From Nemertoderma westbladi (lineage: Eukaryota > Xenacoelomorpha > Nemertodermatida > Nemertodermatidae), in NCBI GenBank assembly GCA_032718475.1, contig JAUCBJ010008868.1, forward strand, positions 1 to 64,000: a stretch of 64,000 nucleotides of DNA, in the 5' to 3' direction. The stretch's first letter is position 1. Every line of letters begins with the position of its first letter. The translations under genes were made by a program, and so were the position numbers. This document shows positions 19,073-27,700 of the stretch, in pieces. The notes beneath the pieces are model-generated. The model was given only the letters and a program-made list of their open reading frames with translations. It did no database searches and was not told the DNA's origin.

Positions 19073-21100
19073 TCAACCCATAATGTCAAAAAGGCCTGCA
19101 GCAGAAGAATCCATTGTGCCCAGTAAGGAGGCGGCGTTCCCGATAAGAATGGCGATTAGGATACGCTGGAGGAGGAAGCGGAGAGACCTGGGCTCCATGG
19201 TTACGGCGTGGAGCCTCTGGCCGACCTCCTTCAGAAAGCAGGCGGTTTCAGGGCCTAGTTGTCCTAGCGTCTCAAACGCTACAGGGTGGAAGATGTGGCC
19301 CCGCCTAACCACCTCTGCATACTTGGAGGTTTTGGCGGCCTTGGCTTTCTTCGCCACTCGGTCTCCCCCAGACTGACTGGTAGCGAGGTGGCTGGGCGCG
19401 AGCGGGTCCCAGACGGTAGCGTCCCAGGTGAGCAGACGCCCGCGACTCCATGGAACGGGGGTCTCCCCGTCAACCCGTTTGCTGCTGCCGTCTCTATGCA
19501 GTCCTGGTGGTTTCAGGAGGGATGGCACTCCGCAGCTGGCCAGAGAACGCTTTACAATGTCGTTGAGCATGGTGTGTCTGGGATGTCGGCCTGCAATACT
19601 CTTACATGACAGGCTGTGCAGACCATCCGACTCAACATGGCGACCACACCGGGAGCAGCAGTGAACTTGCGGTCAACTTACAGCCCAGGCGGATGGCGAT
19701 GGAGATCCTAAACTGGGAGTCGTTAAGCTTCAACCCGAGGGAGGAAGCCAGGACCGCGTCTAGCCAACAGCCCGCTAGTCGCTGTTTATAGAGTTAAGTC
19801 GGGCAATATCGACTGGTGAGGACGATGCATGGAGATTGTTTACTGTTTCTTCGTAAATGGGCCACATCCAAGCGCTCTGTAGGCTTGATGATGGTATTGG
19901 TTCGCTCTCTGGGACGCTAGACCTCCACAACTCCAGGGCTCGTGAACTCACATGGTCGTCGAATCAGAAGGTTAAGAGGCATCCCATCAAACTGGTGCAA
20001 GCAGCCGCGGAAGCCAAGAAGGCAGAAAGAGCGAGCTGCGTAGCGCTGGACAGACCGAGGCCCCCCACATGGGTCGGAAGATACGCCTGCGACCAGGCTC
20101 AGTCGTCAATCATGGAGTTGGTGGCCTGCTGGAGGGCGTCTCTGACAGTCTGGTCAAACTCGGCAAGGATGTCGCGTTTCACGAAACACAGCAATGTGTG
20201 GAGGAAATATGTCAGGGGGGAATGGAGAAGGAGTGTTTGAGGAGGTAGAAGGAATGATGGGCGTCGATGTGCAGAAGTCGAGACATCAACATAGCCAGGT
20301 CGTTGACCTTGCTCCACAGACAAGTCTCGATGCCCGCGTCTCCTATCGGGGTGTCCAACATCGTCAGTTCTCCCAGAGAGGGGAACTCAATCTCGCCACA
20401 AATCTCCTCGAACGTGTTCTGGATGGTTGAGCGGGACTCCTCCAACTCGGCCAAGGAAAAACAGCTCGCACTTGGCGGGTTTAACCTTGTGGCAGTACTC
20501 TGTGATTATGGTCCGGAAGTCGTTTAGGACTACCTTGAAGTCGGCACTGATGTTTCCATCGTCAGGTACCAGATGTTGAGGCTGGAGTCCAGAGACTGTA
20601 CAAACGGGTTGATGGTGTCCCTGAAGAGTTAGGGCCCTGTTGAATGCCTTCGTCTGAGAGAAGGATGTCATCAGACCCATCGTTGATAAGGAAGCTAGAC
20701 TCACCATAAGCTGCCAGGGTGTAGTTAATTATAAATGGCCGGGTAGCTCTGGTGGATGGTTTCGAGCATGGAGTTGTGGCAGATGGAGTTGAAGGCGTTC
20801 GCGAAGTCAACCTTGAGGAGGACAGATCCAGGCTCGTTCGGTGACTCCACCATATTTCTTGTAGCGTGGGCGGCCACCTCGGCCTTGCTTTTGGTCCCAA
20901 TTCCAAGCAGGACAGTGTCGTGCGAGGTCGTCCGCTCCCCCTTGACCAACGTCCCAGCAAACTTAGAGCTCAGCCTGAACAAGGTCAACCCGATGGCGAT
21001 GGGACGGATCCCTCCTGACCCCTTCAAGAATGCAAAGAGGTTGGCACCGAAGAAAATCGGCCGCACGCTGAGAGGAACTTCACCGGTTCATTTAGGATGC
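19073..21100 (-). pseudogene. 5'-truncated, frameshifted reverse-transcriptase element (non-LTR-like)
   Basis: On the minus strand the pieces fall in the order of a retroelement polymerase: SGGIRPIAIG (about 21018-20989), LLKVDFANAFN with a catalytic-type Asp at 20808-20806, EGIQQG just before a frame break near 20635, and a YL-D motif near 20565 where one base is missing, which shifts the frame inside the YxDD catalytic box. Downstream are thumb-like segments, then a cysteine/histidine cluster CSRCGRHVESDGLHSLSC (about 19663-19610) and LNDIVKRSLASCGVP, ending at a stop at 19073. Stops and frameshifts recur (near 20090, 19680 and others), so it cannot make an active enzyme. The 5' end, including any endonuclease domain, is absent. 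The clade is unresolved; it resembles LINE-type polymerases seen in cnidarians and molluscs. It sits on the same strand as the surrounding gene, probably within an intron. Confidence 0.82.
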
Positions 21101-21718
21101 TTTCTGATAACCAACGGTATCTGAATCTGAGTATTTAGAATTTAGTTATTGACACTAAATTAAATCTCTAGTTTATCGATCTCGCTCGCTGCGCTCGCTT
21201 TCCTTTGGTAAATATAAGATTTCGGGAATGACTGTAAGTATGTCCCAATTTTATTTCCTCTAGAATAAACAGTTATAGTTTAACTATTAATACAGACTAA
21301 TAAACAGATATTGGAGCCTCTACTTAACATATTATGTAAAATGATTATTTTAATAAAATGTATTATTAAATTATTATTATAATATTCAAATTATACCCAA
21401 AATATAAAGAGTAAACGATTCCCGTACAGAAATTCATTTAATTTACCGTACCACATTCTCCACAGAAACAGGCATGTCCTTCAAATATACAATCCCCACT
21501 CACCCCCAAACAACATCATTTATCAATCTTTATTGTACCTAAAGGCAAAATTAATACTTGAAAATCCAGTTGAAGCTCAACTTTTTCGTAGGGGTGTGAA
21601 ACCTTGGCGTGGCGGATCACAGTTCCCCATTCCGAAGGTGCCCAGATTCCACTTTTCTTTGTATAATGCTCAATTCGGGCATGAATAGAGACCACGGGCA
21701 TATTACAGCAGTGTACTA

Positions 21719-22028
21719 ATCGAATAATGTACTAATCGAGATAGTGCTTGATGTAGAGCAGTAACAACAATTAATTCTATTTCTGTTTTGGCCACTACAG
21801 AAGTCACAGAAGAGGTCAACCTTTTTATCTTTGGAATTCTAGCATCTATATCGTTGAGGTATTTAAATAATATTGAACCAACTTCATTGGCTCCCCGTTT
21901 AGCGGTATTTTCTCCCCATAAATAGCAAATTCCTCTCTTTGAAACTCCTTCAAAAATGCTTTCGATTTACTAAGCAAACCAACGAGCATTGAATTAGAAT
22001 ACTGTGTATTCAACAGGAAGAGCACCAT
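21719..22028 (-). pseudogene. Frameshifted coding-like fragment of unknown family
   Basis: A frame starting MVLFLLNTQYSNSMLVGLLS at 22028 passes into a second frame near 21910, which continues ANEVGSILFKYLNDIDARIP and LTSSVTSVVAKTEIELIVV to a stop near 21719. The two frames together read like a single helical protein fragment with one indel. I do not recognise the family. The start codon lies in the first copy of the adjacent 47-bp array, so the array supplies the upstream sequence of this frame. It may be chance. Confidence 0.3.
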
Positions 22029-22289
22029 GTTTGTTTATATTTGCCGCGATAACTTTGAGGAAGGAAGAGCACCATGTTTGTTTATATTTGACAGGATACC
22101 TTTGAGGAAGGAAGAGCACCATGTTTGTTTATATTTGCCGCGATAACTTTGAGGAAGGAAGAGCACCATGTTTGTTTATATTTGACAGGATACCTTTGAG
22201 GAAGGAAGAGCACCATGTTTGTTTATATTTGCCGCGATAACTTTGAGGAAGGAAGAGCACCATGTTTGTTTATATTTGCCGCGATAACT
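22016..22289. repeat. 47-bp minisatellite with a dimeric (94-bp) pattern, 6 copies
   Basis: GGAAGAGCACCATG recurs at 22016, 22063, 22110, 22157, 22204 and 22251, exactly 47 bp apart. Two forms alternate: A ends GCCGCGATAACTTT and B ends GACAGGATACCTTT, in the order A-B-A-B-A-A. Every unit carries a minus-strand ATG in good context (AAACATGG). Confidence 0.95.
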
Positions 22290-22576
22290 TTTGGGACCAT
22301 TTCACCTATATCTAGAGTCTGCTCTATAAAACTACGGCAACCACGAACCGCATTCCCGCGTTGTAGAGGTACCAGTTGAATCTATAGTTTTTGTAGCTTT
22401 ATACATAGGTAGAAATACTAACAGGCACTTAGGCTGCTTTGAAACAATCGGAATATGCCGTTTTTCGATTTATAAAAAAACGATGTTTGGGATATTTTGA
22501 TGTCATTTGGTAGTTTTCGAAAAAAAAAACATTTCTGAAAAGATGGCATTTGGGATATTTATTTTTATCTATTCAA

Positions 22577-22597
22577 GGGGGGGGGGGGGGGGGGGGG
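22577..22597. repeat. Poly(G) run of 21
   Basis: Twenty-one consecutive G. Together with the C run 155 bp downstream it could pair in a hairpin or form G-quadruplex-type structure. Lengths of such runs are also prone to sequencing error. Confidence 0.9.
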
Positions 22598-22751
22598 TAC
22601 ACCAGTTTCAGACAACTCTTCGATTTATCACTCTCAGCGGTTCAAAATTATTTGGTTTTGGCTATAATTTAGAATATAAGTACCTAAGATGCTATTCTAC
22701 ATGACAGGTCAGAAGAATTTTATTTTTCGCTATTTAATATTAGTTAATAAT

Positions 22752-22766
22752 CCCCCCCCCCCCCCC
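22752..22766. repeat. Poly(C) run of 15
   Basis: Fifteen consecutive C followed by TCTC. It is complementary to the upstream poly(G) run, so the pair forms a homopolymeric inverted repeat. Confidence 0.9.
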
Positions 22767-23002
22767 TCTCTTAATTAAATTAAAACTAATAAACATATGG
22801 CCAAATTGTAAAGACACATTTATGTAATTTTTACAGGAGAATTCAATTTTGCATAAAAAGAGTCAATTTTGATATATTAAACTATACGTCTTGTGCTTAG
22901 ATAAATATAATTTGGGCTGTAATTGCGTGAATCTGATTAATTCACGTATATTAAAATAGAGTTTCAGTTGTGTGGATGACTAAGAATACTGACGTGGCTT
23001 AC

Positions 23003-23104
23003 CATCGAGATTTATCTCTAACAATGGGAGTCTGTAGTGTCTAACCTTTGTAGTCTTTAGTGTCTGCCTCTGTCTGGTATAATGTCCCCGAGTCTTTGTG
23101 AAAA
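23003..23104 (-). CDS. Possible upstream exon of the minus-strand gene
   Basis: Acceptor ATTATTTGCAG at 23105 and donor GATG|GTAAGC at 23003/23002 enclose 102 bases. Only one frame stays open to the donor. It encodes FTKTRGHYTRQRQTLKTTKV and RHYRLPLLEINLD and ends in phase 1, which would join the exon at 18858 to give ...INLDEWGRQ. The phase match is the main support. The peptide is very basic and unfamiliar. An alternative frame reads FHKDSGTLYQTEADTKDYKG before a stop, which looks at least as protein-like, so the exon could be spurious or use a different donor. Confidence 0.4.
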
Positions 23105-23555
23105 CTGCAAATAATTACAAAATTAATAAACCAGTTGGGTCACCAGTGAATTATTATTTATAACTTAACAAACATCACGGTCTACTATAATTCCTGGCAA
23201 TTAATTTGTTCGCTAAATATGGATGTTAAAAGAGAATGAATAACTATTTTACATACTTGTGTGTAAAGTAGCACTTTATAGTGTGATAATCCGAGTGGCT
23301 TTGTTACAAGAACGAACGTTAGTGAGTGAGTGAAAATAAAGCTACGAGGATCACAAATGTAAATAAATGTAAAAATGACATAAATTATGTTATAAATAAG
23401 TTAACTTATATTTATGGTGGCGTTTGGAGCCATGTTAATAATTGAGCTACTGGTTATTAATAGCTCTACCCCGCCTACCGGTAGGTAATGCAGTAGGCCT
23501 ATCTGGCTGTCATGTAAATTTCCACCTATTGTTTACGTGGTAACCAATGACGGCG

Positions 23556-23588
23556 TTAAGTAATGTCCCCTTAGTGGACATTACTTAA
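23556..23588. repeat. Perfect inverted repeat, 13-bp arms, 7-base loop
   Basis: TTAAGTAATGTCC (23556-23568) pairs without mismatch with GGACATTACTTAA (23576-23588) around the loop CCTTAGT. It is not followed by a T-run, so it does not look like a Pol III or bacterial-type terminator. Confidence 0.9.
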
Positions 23589-23871
23589 CAATACTAAATG
23601 TACAGGCCAATACAATGCTGTAATGTCCTCAAATGTTGTAAAGAGCTAAATAACAACTCGCTGTTAATACTAACGGCGTTGATTAATGTTACAATTTTGG
23701 AATAAAATATATAAAAGTTTAATTTTCACAATCACATACCGGAAACAATATTTTGAATAAACAAAATAATAAATATTACTCGCAACAGGTTATCCAGCAC
23801 AAATATAAAATCATTGAAGTTACATTAGATAATGAATGCGGTAAGATGGGTTTAGATAGAGATCTATGTGG

Positions 23872-23945
23872 GTAGTGGCCGAGTGGATACAGCACCTGAA
23901 CTGCTTTCACAATGTTTTAGCAGCGTCGGTTCAAATCCAACCGAA
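23872..23945 (+). ncRNA. tRNA-like Pol III element (SINE head or tRNA pseudogene)
   Basis: An A box TGGCCGAGTGG at 23876-23886 and a B box GGTTCAAATCC at 23928-23938 have the spacing of an internal Pol III promoter. The A-box region matches the D arm of type II (Leu/Ser) tRNAs. The T arm forms but with an unusual register, and no clean acceptor stem closes the molecule, so it is not a functional tRNA. A tRNA-derived SINE or a decayed tRNA is more likely. No 3' tail defining a SINE end was seen. Confidence 0.6.
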
Positions 23946-24232
23946 AGCTTTAAAAACTTAGCGTTGTTGAGTCCCTAAGCAGGAAACTTTAAACATTAGT
24001 GTGGCAGTGCTTGTACTATATGATACCGTAACAAAAACAAACTGTTTAAAATGCCTTATTTAATGAGTATATATGTATTTAGAGTTCAATTATTCACAAA
24101 TGTTGGAAAAAGTAATGTAAAATTATATTTATTCTCAAATGGTTACTTTTTCGATCGAATATACCGCAAAATCGGGAGAAAATTAGTAATTTTTTTCCCT
24201 AGGAAATAAAAGTAATCAATAGGATTGCATTG

Positions 24233-24265
24233 ATTTTACTTTTTTCCCGGCGAAAAAAGTAAAAT
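24233..24265. repeat. Perfect inverted repeat, 13-bp arms
   Basis: ATTTTACTTTTTT (24233-24245) pairs with AAAAAAGTAAAAT (24253-24265) across CCCGGCG. Arm sequence resembles the arms of the larger foldback at 24610-24742. Confidence 0.88.
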
Positions 24266-24609
24266 AAAATATTTTTGGTGGATTGAATATTTTGGGTGGA
24301 TTTTTGATAGAGCATTGACAAGGTTTGCACGTAATTTGAGCAAAATCGATTCACACATTGAAAAGTTATTACAACTTTAGTGTCTGTAAGGCGAACTCTA
24401 AAACGGAACTCAATATTCAATATTGGTTTATGTTGTTAAGCGGCTCTCTAGTTACGTAATAAATATTCGAGAACACTAAATTATTTAACATTGAGTAAAG
24501 CAACATCGAGAGTTGGAGAGTACAATAATTACAATAGCAGTAACTATGGAAGTAATATAGTAAAATACTGCAGTTCAATTTATTTTGTACCACTACCGGT
24601 ATATCGCTG

Positions 24610-24742
24610 TATTAGATGGGAAAAAAACGTAGAACATTTTTTTTCATTATTCTCTCGACCCTTTATTAACCTCGGTGTCGCTCGGTAAATAAAATGCCTC
24701 GAGAATAGTGAAAAAAAGTTCTACTTTTTTTCCCATGTAATA
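24610..24742. mobile_element. Foldback / MITE-like inverted repeat, ~45-bp arms
   Basis: The left arm (24610-24658) reads TATTAGATGGGAAAAAAACG and ends CATTATTCTCTCGA. The right arm (24699-24742) reads TCGAGAATAGTGAAAAAAAG and ends TTTTTTTCCCATGTAATA. The arms pair along nearly their whole length with a few mismatches and one-base gaps, around a 40-base centre. The structure suits a foldback or MITE-type element, but I see no transposase and no certain target-site duplication. Confidence 0.65.
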
Positions 24743-27700
24743 AATAATTGTAACAATACCTTTACGAAAAAAATAATTAATACGTGTTAGAACGTGTAAT
24801 ACGTGTAATCAGTTAGAACGTGTAACCTGCGCAATCACAGTTACAATCTGTCAATCAAAATATTATGGGTGGTATTACGTCACAATTATTGATACATTAT
24901 GTTTACATAACGTGATTAGAAAGGGAAATAACAGACAGGACCAAGAACATAGACAACACCCGCGTGTGTTCCTGGAAACGTAAATACAAATTATTGTTAA
25001 ACATTGATATAATCAAATATTGAAAAATGATTTAAAAGAAAAGGTGCCGCTGCTGGTAACGTTAGAATTCATTGTGCTTTAATCTGATTGGATGTTTCCA
25101 AAATACCTTCCATCTATTTCTCTGAATTCTTAATCACAAAACGCTAATGAAATATTATTAAAACAATACTGTAACAACACTATTATTATTAATTCATATG
25201 TTTCAAAAGTTTTTCTACCTAATTTGTATATATTTAATAATTTAATTCAATGTAAAATGTTCTTCCTTATCATATAGAAAAGTTTAGACCAAGCAGAACA
25301 GTGCTTTAAATGCTGCAGCCTAGCCCAACCCAGGCTTTCATCCTTCAGTGGTCGATAAATGGGAACCAAGGCTACTTGGGAAACAGAGTATAAGGTTTTA
25401 CTGTGGAAGATCACCCGTGGTGGTGAACTGGCATTCCGTTAGGAAACAGAGTGGAAGTGTTTGATTTACTGTGGAAGATCACCCATGGTGGTGAACAGGC
25501 ATTACTTTAGGAAACAGAGTAGAAGGGTTTACTGTGGAAGGTCACCCATGGTGGTGAACAGGCATTCCTTTAGGAACGAGAGTGGAAGGGTTTACTGTGG
25601 AAGATCACCCATGGTGGTGAACAGGCATTCTTTTAGGGAACAGAGTGGAAGGGTTTACTGTGGAAGATCACCCATGGTGGTGAACAGGCATTCCTTTAGG
25701 GAACAGAGTGGAGGGGTTTACTGTGGAAGATCACCCATGGTAGTGAACAGGCATTCCTTTAGGAACCAGAGTGGAAGGGTTAACTGTGGAAGATCTCCCA
25801 TGGTGGTGGACAGGCATTCCTTTAGGAAACAGAGTGGAAGGGTTTACTGTGGAAGATCACCAATGGTGGTGAACAGGCATTCCTTTAGGAAACAGAGTGG
25901 AAGGGTTTACTGTGGAAGAGATCACCCATGGTGGTGAACAGGCATTCCTTTAGGAAACAGAGTGGAAGGGTTTACTGTGGAAGATCACCCATAGTGGTGA
26001 ACAGGCATTCCTTTAGGAACCAGAGTGGAAGGGTTTACTGTGGAAGATCACCCATGGTGGTGAACAGGCATTCCTTTGGGAAACCGAGTGGAAGGGTTTA
26101 CTGTGGAAGAGATCACCCATGGTGGTGAACAGGCATTCCTTTGGGAAACAGAGTGGAAGGGTTTACTATGGGAGATCAAGATCACCCATGGTGGTGAACA
26201 GGCATTCCTTTGGGAAACAGAGTGGAAGGGTTTACTGTGGAAGAGATCACCCATGGTGGTGAACAGGCATTCCTTTGGGAAAAAGGGTGGAAGGGTTTAC
26301 TGTGGAAGATCACCCATGGTGGTGAACAGGCATTCCTTTAGGAAACATAATGGAAGGGTTTACTGTGGAAGAGATCACCCATGGTGGTGAACAGGCATTC
26401 CTTTGGGAAACAGAGTGGAAGGGTTTACTGTGGAAGAGATCAACCATGGTGGTGAACAGACATTCCTTTGGGAAACAGAGTGGAAGGGTTTACTGTGGAA
26501 GATCACCCATGGTGGTGAACAGGCATTCCTTTGGGAAAAAGGGTGGAAGGGTTTACTGTGGAAGATCACCCATGGTGGTGAACAGGCATTCCTTTAGGAA
26601 ACAGAGTGGAAGGGTTTACTGTGGAAGAGATCACCCATGGTGGTGAACAGACATTCCTTTGGGAAACAGAGTGGAAGGGTTTACTGTGGAAGATCACCCA
26701 TGGTGGTGAACAGGCATTCCTTTGGGAAACAGAGTGGAAGGGTTTACTGTGGAAGATCACCCATGGTGGTGAACAGGCATTCCTTTAGGAAACAGAATGG
26801 AAGGGTTTACTGTGGAAGATCACCCATGGTGGTGAACTGGCATTCCTTTAGGAAACAGAGTGGAAGGGTTTACTGTGGAAGAGATCACCCATGGTGGTGA
26901 ACAGGCATTCCTTTAGGAAACAGAGTATAAGGGTTTACTGTGGAAGATCACCCATGGTGGTGAACAGGCATTCCTTTGGGAAACAGAGTGGAAGGGTTTA
27001 CTGTGGAAGATCACCCATGGTGGTGAACTGGCATTCCTTTAGGAACGAGAGTGGAAGGGTTTACTGTGGAAGATCACCCATGGTGGTGAACAGGCATTCC
27101 TTTAGGAACGAGAGTGGAAGGGTTTACTGTGGAAGATCACCCATGGTGGTGAACAGGCATTCCTTTAGGAAACAGAGTTGAAGGCTTTACTGTGGAAGAT
27201 CACCAATGGTGGTGAACAAGCATTCCTTTAGGAAACAGAGTGGAAGGGTTTACTGTGGAAGATCACCCATGGTGGTGAACAGGCATTCCTTTGGGAAACA
27301 GAGTGGAAGGGTTTACTGTGGAAGATCACCCATGGTGGTGAACTAGCATTCCTTTAGGAACGAGAGTGGAAGGGTTTACTGTGGAAGATCACCCATGGTG
27401 GTGAACAGGCATTCCTTTAGGAACGAGAGTGGAAGGGTTTACTGTGGAAGATCACCCATGGTGGTGAACAGGCATTCCTTTAGGAAACAGAGTGGGAGGC
27501 TTTACTGTGGAAGATCACCCATGGTGGTGAACAGGCATTCCTTTAGGAACGAGAGTGGAAGGGTTTACTGTGGAAGATCACCCATGGTGGTGAACAGGCA
27601 TTCCTTTAGGAAACAGAGTGGAAGGGTTTACTGTGGAAGAGATCACCCATGGTGGTGAACAGACATTCCTTTGGGAAACAGAGTGGAAGGGTTTACTGTG

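Larger units (their letters stand above)
18859..23002 (-). other. Putative large intron carrying a dead RT element and a minisatellite
   Basis: If the exon at 23003-23104 belongs to this gene, this 4.1-kb stretch is one intron. It contains the reverse-transcriptase relic (19073-21100, same strand), a degenerate coding-like fragment (21719-22028), a 47-bp dimeric array, and G and C homopolymers. The stretches 18859-19072, 21101-21718 and 22290-22576 hold nothing I recognise apart from a 61-codon minus frame at 21516-21701 with no identifiable homology. Confidence 0.45.
23105..25376. other. Non-coding region with hairpins and a tRNA-like element
   Basis: AT-rich. No convincing exon beyond 23104 is visible. 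Open frames at 24199-24420 (-) and 24491-24688 (+) have no coding-like features; the second overlaps a foldback sequence. Around 24780-24830 there is a cluster of ACGTGTAA-type short repeats. The last 100 bases before 25377 have no satellite similarity. Confidence 0.45.

Noticed and set aside
19083-20527. Plus-strand open frames of 60-127 codons opposite the reverse-transcriptase relic
   Set aside because: They are shadows on the opposite strand of GC-richer relic coding sequence; the minus strand carries the recognisable RT motifs.
23872-23945. Functional tRNA-Ser/Leu gene
   Set aside because: A and B boxes are present but the acceptor stem does not close and the T-arm register is wrong.
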